Notes: a model not told the origin generated them from the sequence alone. DNA of 63,379 bases from an uncultured Prevotella sp. (GCA_900319905.1 ONQB01000016.1:1-63379), one strand, 5' to 3'. Numbered from the stretch's first letter, positions 26,546-35,115 are shown. Made by a program: numbers and translations.

Positions 26546-27241
26546 ATCAGAACTTAGCTTATTACTGTTTCGCTCTCGGTACTGATTGGGGCTGACTTTA
26601 GTGTGTTTTTTGAATAGTGTAGAAAAATTTGAAGGCTCCCTATAGCCTAATTCTAAGGCTATTTCCTTTATTGAAAGATTTGTATAATTCAAAAGTTTCT
26701 TTGCTTCAAAGACGGTTTTCTCCATTATCATGTCAAGAGGGCTTTTATTTGCATGTTCTCTTGCACACTCTGTCAATAATTTATGGCTGACGTTCAACGC
26801 CGTCCGATACTCAGTAACAGAGTGCATCGTCTTGTAACGATCATCTATCATAGCAGAGAATCTTATAAAAAGTTCAAGCGTCTTGGATGTAACACCATTG
26901 CCATTGTTGACGTTCGGTTGATACTCATATATCTTTGTTATAGTGTAATACAGCATAGAGTACAATCTCGGATTATACATAAATGAATGAATGTTTGTCT
27001 TGCTTTCCACCAGCAGCATAGAAAAGCATTCCTCAATGTATTCATGAAAGTCTCTACTCTCTATTCTTATTATGTTGAAATTCCTGAACAAGGTGTATTT
27101 GACGACATTGGCAATGTTCCGTGTCATGTTGTCAAAGACATGGGGTGAGAAGGCTATGCGTATCCCCTCAATATCGGTCTCTTCAACTATTGAACAGTAT
27201 TGCCCTGAATGCAACAGCAAAATGGATCCCTTCTCCACCAT
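26531..27241 (-). CDS. AraC-family transcriptional regulator, start uncertain
   Basis: The C-terminal ~100 residues form a double HTH with LSIKEIALELGYREPSNFSTLFKKHTKVSPNQYR, the AraC signature. Upstream is a cupin-like ligand domain. The first in-frame ATG is at 27241 (MVEKGSILLLHSGQY), but the frame is open and clearly coding-like up to about 27421 (HKNDFYIISLITNGRG and similar, as in AraC N-terminal domains) without ATG, GTG or TTG. Either a rare start codon is used or the 5' end carries an indel: a different frame has an ATG at 27446-27444 that runs only 20 codons. The divergent small secreted protein gene may be its target; this is inferred from position. Confidence 0.8.
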   Translation of the reverse strand: MVEKGSILLLHSGQYCSIVEETDIEGIRIAFSPHVFDNMTRNIANVVKYTLFRNFNIIRIESRDFHEYIEECFSMLLVESKTNIHSFMYNPRLYSMLYYTITKIYEYQPNVNNGNGVTSKTLELFIRFSAMIDDRYKTMHSVTEYRTALNVSHKLLTECAREHANKSPLDMIMEKTVFEAKKLLNYTNLSIKEIALELGYREPSNFSTLFKKHTKVSPNQYRERNSNKLSSDAQKY

Positions 27242-27571
27242 GATTCTTTCATCATCTATGTTATATACACCCCGTCCGTTCGTGATAAGTGAAATGATAT
27301 AGAAATCATTTTTGTGTGTTTCCCTCAGTTCCTGCTGAAAAGTCTCTCTTATATCAGAGATGAAATGAACACTTATAAAATTATTATAACTGGGTAAGGA
27401 GAACAGTACTAAGAATGAAATTTATATGGAATAGAACAAAATTCATAATGCGACTCCCATTATTATTTGTTACATTTGCAACGAAACAAGAAATAAAAAA
27501 CAAAAAATACATTTATCAGGCGAATTACAATTGCCTTCTAACTAAAGTGCTATACAAAAAATTCAACCATT

Positions 27572-28156
27572 ATGAAAAAACTTAGTATTATCTTCTTTCT
27601 GTTACTGGGATTGGTGACAGCAGTGCAAGCCCAAGACATCGTGGGCAAATGGAAATGCTCCAAGGAAATTCTTGATAGGCTAAACCTTGGCTATGAAGTA
27701 ATAAACGGATATTACACCTTTTCCAAGAACGGCAAATTCAAGTTAAAGATTAAGGGCAGCAAACGTATAACAAGGTTCAATACAGGTATTGACCAATTCT
27801 CTAAAATATATAAGACGCCCTCAAAACATCGCAACTTCTACATTAAAGCTTCCGGCAAATATATGATAAAGGATGGGAAGATAACAACTGTAGTAAAGCC
27901 TGAAGATGTGAAGCCGTATGTGAGTATAAGCGAGAAACAGCCAAGGATACCCGATACGATTACCAGTGACTATGAATATAGAATGATAGAAATGAAGACG
28001 CGAGCTTATAAGGAAGCCTCCTTAGTTGCCGACGTACAGTCAAACATGATAAGAGCGGAGAAATACTTTATGTGGTCATGGCGCGACCTTTCTGTGAGGC
28101 AGACTGCAGACTCCTTAGTTATCGGCAAAATTATAAAATGTAGCAGGGTAAAATAA
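27572..28156 (+). CDS. Small secreted protein, lipocalin-like, unknown function
   Basis: A signal peptide (residues 1-21, ending AVQAQ) precedes DIVGKWKCSKEIL, the opening seen in lipocalin-like periplasmic proteins of Bacteroidota. The rest is Lys-rich and beta-like (YYTFSKNGKFKLKIKGS). Base composition is lower in GC than in most neighbours. TACATTTG at 27471-27478 could be its -7 box, giving a ~90-nt leader. A hairpin at 28215-28242 follows. The divergent AraC regulator is the obvious candidate for control. Confidence 0.7.
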   Translation: MKKLSIIFFLLLGLVTAVQAQDIVGKWKCSKEILDRLNLGYEVINGYYTFSKNGKFKLKIKGSKRITRFNTGIDQFSKIYKTPSKHRNFYIKASGKYMIKDGKITTVVKPEDVKPYVSISEKQPRIPDTITSDYEYRMIEMKTRAYKEASLVADVQSNMIRAEKYFMWSWRDLSVRQTADSLVIGKIIKCSRVK

Positions 28157-28214
28157 AGATGCAGTAGAGTAAGATAAAAAAGATTTATCACGGCCATCGC
28201 TTGCAAGTAAAAGT

Positions 28215-28242
28215 CCCATCAGTCCAACAAGCGACTGATGGG
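28215..28242 (+). terminator. Hairpin downstream of the lipocalin-like gene
   Basis: Arms CCCATCAGTC (28215-28224) and GACTGATGGG (28233-28242) are perfect complements around an 8-nt loop. No T-tract follows. Confidence 0.5.
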
Positions 28243-28284
28243 CACCTTAAACGCGCCATCGTACCGACTGTAAGCTTCAGCCTG

Positions 28285-28352
28285 CTTTCTGTAATGACTG
28301 GACTTCAGAACTTCTGAGACTTCAGGACTTCTTGCTTCCTTCCGGACTTCCA
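28285..28352. repeat. Fragment of the GGACTTC/CAGAAC repeat family
   Basis: GTAATGACTGGACTTCAGAACTTC... then GACTTCAGGACTTC and CCGGACTTCC resemble the right half of the elements at 30689 and 61755. No left half is seen. Confidence 0.5.
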
Positions 28353-28359
28353 AACAAGC

Positions 28360-28932
28360 TCAAATCTCATCAATCTTCTTTCGCTTCTGCCCATGCAGCT
28401 GTTTGAACTGTGAGGGCGTCATGCCTGTTACCGTCTTGAACTGACTGGAAAGATAAGCCACGCTGGAGTAGTTCATGTCCATGGCAATCTGCGAGAGCGT
28501 CAACTCGTCGTAGGTGAGCAGTTCCTTCACCCGTTCAATGCGCTGTTCCATGTAGTAACGCTCGATAGTCTTGGAGGCATATTCCGAAAACAGCTTCGAC
28601 AATGAAGAGTAGTCCTGATGCAGTTCACTGCGCAGATATTCCGACAACGTGAGCGATTCGGAATGATGCTCATAGCGCACCAGCTTGATGACCGCCGTTT
28701 TGATCTGTTCGATCGTACGTTGCCGCCGGTCATCAAGTAGTTCAAATCCAATCTTCCGCAATTGCTCTCGCAATGCCTCACGCTGGGCATCAGACAGCTC
28801 ACCTTCCACCACTGCTTTACCCAGCTCCACACTCAGCGGCGACTGACCCATCTGCCGCAACGTATGGTCGACCGCCATCACACAACGGTCGCACACCATA
28901 TTCTTAATATAAAGCGTCGTCTCTTTCGTCAT
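28360..28932 (-). CDS. HMA domain fused to an AraC-type HTH
   Basis: The first ~70 residues form a heavy-metal-associated fold with Cys14 and Cys17 in YIKNMVCDRCVMAVDHTL and the following beta-alpha-beta pattern. The C-terminal ~110 residues are an AraC-type double HTH (LTLSQIAMDMNYSSVAYLSSQFKTVTGMTPSQFK is the family signature, spread over two helices). A metal-sensing transcription factor is the natural reading. CopZ-like and CopA-like genes lie 2 kb away on the other strand with only the DUF4301 gene between. TAATTTTG at 28960-28953 on the minus strand may be its -7 box. Confidence 0.85.
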   Translation of the reverse strand: MTKETTLYIKNMVCDRCVMAVDHTLRQMGQSPLSVELGKAVVEGELSDAQREALREQLRKIGFELLDDRRQRTIEQIKTAVIKLVRYEHHSESLTLSEYLRSELHQDYSSLSKLFSEYASKTIERYYMEQRIERVKELLTYDELTLSQIAMDMNYSSVAYLSSQFKTVTGMTPSQFKQLHGQKRKKIDEI

Positions 28933-29125
28933 TTCTCATTGCTTTGTTTCGGCAAAATTAAGCAAAAAGATCGACATCCGAATGTTACAAATCCATTATT
29001 GTGCGCAAACACGCCCGCTTATGAGGTGCGCACTTATAAAAAGCTATAAAAAAGCGCGGCATGCAATCGTTATCTTAAAGAAATACATTAAATTTGCAAT
29101 AGACCAATAAAAATCCATATCGCTT

Positions 29126-30643
29126 ATGCTAACACAAGCAGACAAACAACAAATTGAGGGTCGCGGCATGACCGTTGCCCAGGTAGAACATCAGTTAGAG
29201 CAGATCAGAGAAGGTTTCCCATTCCTAAAGCTGGAAGCTGCCGCCGCTGTCGGCAAAGGCATTCTCGTGGCAGATGCGGTCGCTCAGCAGAAAGCCGTCG
29301 ACCAGTGGGAGGCTTACAAGCAGACAGGCCACAAGGTGGTGAAGTTCGTGCCAGCCTCCGGCGCCGCCAGCCGCATGTTCAAGAATATGTTTGCATTCCT
29401 CAATGCCGATTATGACACACCGCAGACCGATTTCGAGAAGACCTTTTTCTCTGATATCAAGTCGTTTGCGTTCTACGACGCGCTCAACAATAAGTGCGTG
29501 GCCAACAACCATAAGGACATCAGTACGCTTGTGAGTGAGGGGCAGTACAAGGCTGTCGTAGCCAACCTGCTCAATGCCGAGGGTCTCAACTACGGACAGT
29601 TGCCTAAGGGGTTGCTGCTCTTCCACCGCTACGATGACGGCATCCGCACACCGCTCGAGGAGCATCTCGTGGAAGGGGCACTGTATGCCAGTTCCAATGG
29701 GGAGTCGCACATCCACTTCACAGTCTCGCACGACCATCTCGACCTTTTCAAGCAACGCGTAGCCGAGAAGAAGGACTTCTACGAAAAGAAGTTCGGCATC
29801 CACTACGACATTTCTTTCTCGGAGCAGAAGCCCAGCACCGACACCATAGCCGCCAACCCCGACAACACGCCGTTCCGCAACGACGACGGCACGTTGCTCT
29901 TCCGTCCGGGAGGACATGGCGCACTCATTGAGAACCTCAACGACATCGACGCGGACGTTATCTTCATCAAGAACATTGACAACGTGGTGCCCGACCGCCT
30001 CAAAGGCGACACCGTGCAGTGGAAGAAGGTCATCGGCGGCGTGCTCGTACAGGCACAGCGCAAGATATTCGACTACCTTAAGGTGCTTGACTCAGGCCTG
30101 TACAACCATGAGAAACTCGAGGAGATTATCCGCTTCGTGCAGCATGAGCTGTGCTGCCGCAAGGCTGACATCAAACAACTTGAGGATGCCGAACTCGTCA
30201 TCTACCTGCGCAAGAAACTCAACCGTCCTCTGCGCGTGTGCGGCGTGGTGAAGAACGTCGGCGAGCCCGGCGGCGGTCCGTTCCTGGCTTACAACCAAGA
30301 CGGCACAGTGAGTCCGCAGATCCTCGAGAGCAGTCAGATAGACAAGAGCAACGAGGCGTATGTGAAGATGTTCACGAGCGGCACCCACTTCAACCCCGTC
30401 GACTTGGTTTGCGCCACGAAGGACTATCAGGGTCACCCGTTCCATCTGCCCGATTACGTCGACCACAACACAGGCTTCATCAGCAGCAAGAGCAAGAATG
30501 GCCGTCAGCTCAAAGCCTTGGAGTTGCCCGGTCTGTGGAATGGAGCCATGAGCGACTGGAACACCATCTTCGTGGAAGTGCCCCTGTCGACTTTCAATCC
30601 GGTCAAGACCGTCAACGACCTGCTGCGTGAGGCTCATCAGTAA
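29126..30643 (+). CDS. DUF4301 family protein
   Basis: A conserved Bacteroidota cytoplasmic protein of 505 aa. The VKFVPASGAASRMFKNMFAF motif near residue 73 and the GGHGALIENLNDIDADVIFIKNIDN stretch (about 263-290) are reminiscent of nucleotidyltransferase/UDP-sugar pyrophosphorylase-like folds, but no catalytic function is established. The start ATG 29126 is preceded by TAAATTTG (29089-29096), a -7 box, giving a short leader. It is flanked by the HMA-AraC gene (divergent) and the CopZ gene, with an inverted-repeat element in between. Confidence 0.85.
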   Translation: MLTQADKQQIEGRGMTVAQVEHQLEQIREGFPFLKLEAAAAVGKGILVADAVAQQKAVDQWEAYKQTGHKVVKFVPASGAASRMFKNMFAFLNADYDTPQTDFEKTFFSDIKSFAFYDALNNKCVANNHKDISTLVSEGQYKAVVANLLNAEGLNYGQLPKGLLLFHRYDDGIRTPLEEHLVEGALYASSNGESHIHFTVSHDHLDLFKQRVAEKKDFYEKKFGIHYDISFSEQKPSTDTIAANPDNTPFRNDDGTLLFRPGGHGALIENLNDIDADVIFIKNIDNVVPDRLKGDTVQWKKVIGGVLVQAQRKIFDYLKVLDSGLYNHEKLEEIIRFVQHELCCRKADIKQLEDAELVIYLRKKLNRPLRVCGVVKNVGEPGGGPFLAYNQDGTVSPQILESSQIDKSNEAYVKMFTSGTHFNPVDLVCATKDYQGHPFHLPDYVDHNTGFISSKSKNGRQLKALELPGLWNGAMSDWNTIFVEVPLSTFNPVKTVNDLLREAHQ

Positions 30644-30688
30644 GGTCTCAAGCACTATAACCATTCTCTATTCACATCTCTATAAACT

Positions 30689-30838
30689 GAGGGTGTATCA
30701 GAATTAGAGAAGTACAGAAGTCCGGAAGTACAGAAGTCCTGTCATTACATTAATAATACCTTATTATAAGGTACTTATGCATATGACTGAGCTTCTGGAT
30801 TCCGGACTTCTGTACTTCTCCCATTTTGATACACCCTC
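30689..30838. repeat. MITE-like inverted-repeat element, copy 3 (most intact)
   Basis: A 150-bp element whose ends GAGGGTGTATCA and TGATACACCCTC are perfect complements. The subterminal ~50 bp also pair with few mismatches (GAAGTACAGAAGTCCGGAA on the left, TTCCGGACTTCTGTACTTC on the right). The centre has ACCTTATTATAAGGTACTTATGCATATGACTGA. It lies between the DUF4301 gene and the copZ promoter. Whole-copy similarity to 1181-1331 is evident throughout. Confidence 0.9.
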
Positions 30839-30980
30839 ATGTTTTTACTAAGACACACAAAGGTTTCCTTCCCGGCACAAACGAACACCATCATAACTTT
30901 TTTCCATAATTCCGTAACAGATATTGTACACAGTTGTTGTATCTTTGCAAGCGAAAGAAAACATTTAAACAGTTACGATT

Positions 30981-31190
30981 ATGAAAAAGACAATTACAGT
31001 AAACGGAATGAAATGTGAGCATTGCAAGGCTAAGGTGGAAGGTGCATTAAAGGCCATTGACGGCGTTCATGCAGCCGAGGTGAGCCTGGCCGACCACAAC
31101 GTGGCAGTCGACTACGACGAGACGAAGGCACAGCCTGAGGCCATGAAAGAGGCCGTCGACAATGCCGGTCACTTCGAAATGGTATTATAA
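30981..31190 (+). CDS. CopZ-like copper chaperone (HMA domain)
   Basis: A 69-residue heavy-metal-associated protein with the copper-binding GMKCEHC motif (Cys12, Cys15) and the full ferredoxin-like beta-alpha-beta-beta-alpha-beta pattern. CopZ-type proteins carry Cu(I) in the cytoplasm to the CopA ATPase. The ATPase gene starts 93 bp downstream. A -7 motif TATCTTTG lies at 30940-30947. Confidence 0.9.
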   Translation: MKKTITVNGMKCEHCKAKVEGALKAIDGVHAAEVSLADHNVAVDYDETKAQPEAMKEAVDNAGHFEMVL

Positions 31191-31283
31191 GCCCGCAGGT
31201 TATCAGAAGCTGTTATAAGCCCGCAGGCTTCAAGAAGGTATTGTAAGCTTTAAGGCAAGAGATTGTAGAAAGGATAACAAACT

Positions 31284-33182
31284 ATGAAACAGACCATTCC
31301 CGTGGTCGGCATGGCATGTGCGTCGTGCTCGGCTAATGTTGAGAGGAAACTGAACTCGCTCACCGGCATCCATTCGGCATCGGTCAGTCTGGCCGGCCGC
31401 TCGGCGCTGGTCGACTACGACCCGTCGAAGATCAGTCTGGAGACGATGAAGAAGGAGATCAACGGCATCGGATACGATTTGGTTATCGAGAAAGACCGGT
31501 CGGTGGAGCAGATTCAGAAGCGTGAGTACACCCTTCTGTTGCGTCGCACCCTGCTGTCATGGGTGTTGTCGGTTGTCGGCATGTGCATCAACATGCACTG
31601 GCTGCCCATCGGCGGACCGTCGACCGTCAACCAGGTGGCATTGCTCATAGCTTTGGCCAACATGTATTTGTGCGGGCGTCAGTTCTATGTATCATCGGTC
31701 AAGCAGTTGCGCCATGGTGCGGCCAATATGGACACACTGGTAGCGCTCTCCACGTCCATTGCATTCCTCTTCAGTGCCTATAACACGTTCTGGGGCGACG
31801 CCTCACTCACCTATTTCGACTCGTGCGGCATGATCATCACGTTTGTGCTCACCGGCCGCCTGCTGGAGGAGAAAGCCAAAGACGGTACGGCCACAAGCAT
31901 CAAGCAGCTCATGGGTCTTGCTCCGAAAACCGCGCACATCGTGGAAGACGGTGAGGTACGCGAGGTGCCCATCTCCACCATCGACGTGGGCGACCTGCTT
32001 GAGGTGCGTCCAGGCGAGAAGGTACCAGTGGACGGTGAGGTCGTGTCGGCCGAGAGTTTCATGACACCCGATGCTGCCTACGTAGACGAGAGCATGATTA
32101 CGGGTGAGCCTACGCCCGCTGAGAAGAAGAAAGGCTCAAAGGTACTGGCGGGCACCATTCCCAGCCAGGGCAAGTTCCGCATGCGTGCCCGACAAGTGGG
32201 CGAGAACACGGCACTGGCCCATATCATTAAGGTGGTGCAGGAGGCCGAGGGCAGCAAGGCGCCCGTGCAGCGCATCGTTGACAAAGCAGCATTGGTGTTT
32301 GTGCCAGTGGTAGGTGCCATCGCCTTGGTGACATTCTTTGTCTGGCTTGCCGTTGGCGGCATGGCCGTACTGCCCAAGGCTATCATCTCCGCTGTCACCG
32401 TGCTTGTCATCGCCTGTCCCTGCGCCATGGGTCTGGCTACGCCGACAGCTCTGATGGTGGGCGTGGGCAAGGCTGCCGACCGCCATGTGCTCATCAAGGA
32501 TGCCACGGCACTGGAGTTGCTGCGCAAGGTGAACGTGCTCGTCACCGACAAGACCGGTACGCTGACCATTCCCAATCAGCAGGTCGACTTCACCAAAGCC
32601 GACAACCTGCCCCTCGAAGAGCGTGAGAAGCTGAAGCCACACGTGCACGAGGCTATGGCCCAACTACAGGACATGGGCATCGATGTATGGATGATGAGCG
32701 GTGACAAGGAAGAAGCCGCTCGCTATTGGGCCGACAAAGCCGGCATCAAGCACTACCAGGCCAAGTGTGTGCCGTCGGACAAAGAGAATCTCGTAAGGAA
32801 ACTTAAAGAGGATGGCAAGACTGTAGCCATGATTGGCGACGGCATCAACGACACACAGGCCCTGGCTCTGGCCGACGTGAGCATTGCCATCAGCACAGGC
32901 ACCGATGTGGCCATGGACGTGGCACAAGTGACGCTCATCTCCGACGACATGATGGCACTGCCCGACAGCGTCAGGCTCAGCCGCAAAACGGTGAAGATGA
33001 TCTGGGAGAACCTCTTCTGGGCGTTCATCTACAACCTCGTGTGCATCCCGCTGGCTGCCGGCGTGCTCTATCTGTTCTACGACAACCCACCCATTCAGCT
33101 CACTCCGATGTGGGGTAGTGCTCTGATGGCATTCTCCAGTCTGAGCGTGGTACTGAATAGCCTGCGCCTGAAGTGGGCTTAG
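31284..33182 (+). CDS. CopA-like Cu(I) P-type ATPase lacking the nucleotide-binding (N) domain
   Basis: A P1B-1 ATPase for copper export. One N-terminal HMA domain carries GMACASC. The A-domain shows MITGEPTP (about residues 271-278). The transport-site residues of P1B-1 pumps are all present: CPC at 378-380, YN in the seventh helix (about 583-584) and MAFSS in the eighth (about 615-619). The phosphorylation site is Asp422 in TDKTGTLT, and GDGIND lies at 518-523. Between DKTGT and MSGD (about 472) there are only ~49 residues, against roughly 120 in normal CopA. The HP and glycine motifs of the N-domain are absent. Total length is 632 aa, about 100 short. Reading frame and flanking sequence are intact, so this is a clean domain loss rather than decay. 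Confidence 0.9.
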   Translation: MKQTIPVVGMACASCSANVERKLNSLTGIHSASVSLAGRSALVDYDPSKISLETMKKEINGIGYDLVIEKDRSVEQIQKREYTLLLRRTLLSWVLSVVGMCINMHWLPIGGPSTVNQVALLIALANMYLCGRQFYVSSVKQLRHGAANMDTLVALSTSIAFLFSAYNTFWGDASLTYFDSCGMIITFVLTGRLLEEKAKDGTATSIKQLMGLAPKTAHIVEDGEVREVPISTIDVGDLLEVRPGEKVPVDGEVVSAESFMTPDAAYVDESMITGEPTPAEKKKGSKVLAGTIPSQGKFRMRARQVGENTALAHIIKVVQEAEGSKAPVQRIVDKAALVFVPVVGAIALVTFFVWLAVGGMAVLPKAIISAVTVLVIACPCAMGLATPTALMVGVGKAADRHVLIKDATALELLRKVNVLVTDKTGTLTIPNQQVDFTKADNLPLEEREKLKPHVHEAMAQLQDMGIDVWMMSGDKEEAARYWADKAGIKHYQAKCVPSDKENLVRKLKEDGKTVAMIGDGINDTQALALADVSIAISTGTDVAMDVAQVTLISDDMMALPDSVRLSRKTVKMIWENLFWAFIYNLVCIPLAAGVLYLFYDNPPIQLTPMWGSALMAFSSLSVVLNSLRLKWA

Positions 33183-33759
33183 GCCACCAGTTCTTCTCCA
33201 CAGAGATCTGCAGGGAGAAGTTATGATTAGGCGTCCATCGCAAGGCTGCCCCGAGTTTATCGCCAAAGGCGTTATGCCCGGGGTAGCTGTCGTAATAATC
33301 CCATGCGCCATAGCCACCCCAATAACTCGGATAGCCATAGTAGCCGCCATAGCCGTTCAGACCACTGTTCACTACCGACTTCTGACCATAGATATAACCC
33401 GAGAGATGGTCGTTGAACTGATAGCCCAACTCACCATACAGACCGCCGTTGGTGACATTCATGCCATCCCAGTTGAGATGATTGATATAACCTCCCACTG
33501 CCAGCCAGCTCCGCTTGCCAAGGGGTGCCACATACGTAGCCGTCACGTTCTGCGCAAAGCCAGCCCCCTTGGGCGCGCCCTTGCCGAAGCCAGCCATCAC
33601 GCTGAGGCTGACACTCGCGTTGAGACCTTGGTGAAGCGGCGACTGCGACAACTGAGCCGCAGGCAACGACTGCGACAGCTGCGCAGGAGCCACATAGGTC
33701 TGGGCCGACAGCGTCACAACCGTGAAAAACAATGCTATCAAACAAATGGTCTTATGCAT
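33100..33759 (-). CDS. Secreted or outer-membrane protein of unknown function
   Basis: The N-terminus is a signal peptide (MHKTICLIALFFTVVTLSAQ). The mature part contains short repeats (PAQLSQSLPAAQLSQSP), Gly/Tyr-rich stretches (GYGGYYGYPSYWGGYGA) and alternating beta-strand patterns, suggesting a small envelope beta-barrel or surface protein. The 3' end overlaps the end of the CopA-like gene on the opposite strand by 83 bp. On the minus strand TAAATTTG (33852-33845) is a possible -7 box. Confidence 0.7.
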   Translation of the reverse strand: MHKTICLIALFFTVVTLSAQTYVAPAQLSQSLPAAQLSQSPLHQGLNASVSLSVMAGFGKGAPKGAGFAQNVTATYVAPLGKRSWLAVGGYINHLNWDGMNVTNGGLYGELGYQFNDHLSGYIYGQKSVVNSGLNGYGGYYGYPSYWGGYGAWDYYDSYPGHNAFGDKLGAALRWTPNHNFSLQISVEKNWWPKPTSGAGYSVPRSDWRMPSEHYPTSE

Positions 33760-33986
33760 CTTGAATACTCCTTACACTTAATTTGACGAAAGCCGAAAGC
33801 CAACCAATGGGACTCATGCCGGCGGTCAGCCTTGGTCTTCCATGCAAATTTACGCCGTTCTCTCTAATATTGTGCAAAACACGACAAGGTCTTAACATTA
33901 TTTTAAGAGCACATACCCAACTTTAATGATATTAATCATCACCTGCCTACCACGATTGTGGGATGCAATATACCCAACAGGGGCGA

Positions 33987-34017
33987 TTGTGGCTCTCGTT
34001 AACTCTTAGTAACTTTG
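33987..34017 (+). promoter_or_regulatory. Promoter of the PstS-like/SusC/SusD locus
   Basis: TTG (33987-33989), a 20-nt spacer and TAACTTTG (34010-34017). The predicted transcript has a ~160-nt leader before ATG 34183, and this leader contains the Cys-rich small ORF. No other feature is seen in 33760-34070. Confidence 0.75.
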
Positions 34018-34070
34018 CAACCGAAAACAAACAAGTTCATTAACATATTCAACATTATATATCAACAATT

Positions 34071-34259
34071 ATGAAAAGCATGGATAACTTCAAGCGAATG
34101 TGTTGCTGTTGCGTACGAATGTGCACAACGATTGCCCGTCTTATCAAAACATTGTCTTACCCGTCAAACCCATCAATAAGATATGAATATCAAATTGTCT
34201 ACAGCAATACTTTCGCTCGTCCTGAGCGCAGCCGGACTGTTGTCAGCCTCGGCAGATAA
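34071..34259 (+). CDS. Candidate cysteine-rich leader peptide (uORF)
   Basis: A 62-codon ORF begins 50-odd nt after the predicted transcription start. ATG is preceded by an A/T-rich segment, as is usual in Bacteroidota. Four consecutive Cys codons (residues 11-14, RMCCCCVRMC) are followed by a fifth nearby at residue 18. It overlaps the first 77 nt of the PstS-like gene in another frame. Poly-Cys uORFs that control sulfur genes by ribosome stalling are known in mycobacteria. Such a role here is inference; there is no homology support. Part of the overlap may simply be read-through of a shorter functional leader. Confidence 0.45.
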   Translation: MKSMDNFKRMCCCCVRMCTTIARLIKTLSYPSNPSIRYEYQIVYSNTFARPERSRTVVSLGR

Positions 34260-35115
34260 CAACGTCAGCCTTCACGACAACAACAGCACAAACCCACAGG
34301 CCATCTACTACATCGACGCTCCCCGCTTTGTGAGACCGCTGGTGGAAAAGTGGATTACCGAATACCAGAAGGTGCAGCCCGCTGCTCACTTCGCCGTTGC
34401 GAAGTCAGCCGCCAATCGAGATGCCAGCATCCTGCACGTCCAACTTTCCGACAACACCGCCGGCAACGGACAGAAGACCGTTTACTTCGCCCAATACGCC
34501 ATTCTTCCCGTCACCACCAAGGGCAGCGACGCCGACAAGGCGCTCTCCCGCAATGAGCTCAACGTCAAGAAGCTCAAACAGCTCTTTTTCTCCGGCGACG
34601 ACAGCAATGGCGACAACACAGATGCCGGCAGCAAGAAAGCCACACCCTTCAACAGCCTCGTCGTCTACACAGGCTCAGGCACACAGAGCGTGTCACGCCT
34701 GTTCGCAGCCTACTATGGTCAGGATGCCTCCACATTTCGCGGCAAGCGCATCATAGGCGACGACCAGTTTCTCAACACAGCCATCGCCAAAGACCCCAAA
34801 GGCGTGACCATCAACGCCGTATCCAATCTCTACGACCTCAGCACGCGCCAGCTCAAGAGCGGACTCACACTGCTGTCACTCGACGTGGACAAGTCGTTGC
34901 AGACGATACTCAGCGGCAACGCCTCGCTCGATGAGCTTCTCTCATCGCTTGAGACGACCACCACGAAAAACATTCCCATAGAGCGCATCGGTCTGACCTC
35001 CACCGACGACAACGACGCTGTAGACAGCTTCGTCGACTGGGTAGCCGCCAACAGCCAGACCTACAACCACCAATACGGGCTGCTCAATCTCAACAAGAGC
35101 ATAGCCAAGCGCTGA
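34183..35115 (+). CDS. PstS-like periplasmic substrate-binding protein
   Basis: A signal peptide (residues 1-24, LLSASA) precedes a type II periplasmic binding fold. The alignment-like landmarks are YIDAPRFVRPLVEKWITEYQ near the N-terminus, the YAILPV segment, VYTGSGTQSVSRLFAAYYG (about 165-184) and a closing WVAANSQTYNHQYGLLNL. The family includes phosphate and other anion-binding proteins, but no ABC permease is adjacent; SusC/SusD genes follow after 95 bp. It may therefore serve as a periplasmic relay behind the TonB-dependent pore. The ligand is unknown. Confidence 0.75.
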   Translation: MNIKLSTAILSLVLSAAGLLSASADNNVSLHDNNSTNPQAIYYIDAPRFVRPLVEKWITEYQKVQPAAHFAVAKSAANRDASILHVQLSDNTAGNGQKTVYFAQYAILPVTTKGSDADKALSRNELNVKKLKQLFFSGDDSNGDNTDAGSKKATPFNSLVVYTGSGTQSVSRLFAAYYGQDASTFRGKRIIGDDQFLNTAIAKDPKGVTINAVSNLYDLSTRQLKSGLTLLSLDVDKSLQTILSGNASLDELLSSLETTTTKNIPIERIGLTSTDDNDAVDSFVDWVAANSQTYNHQYGLLNLNKSIAKR

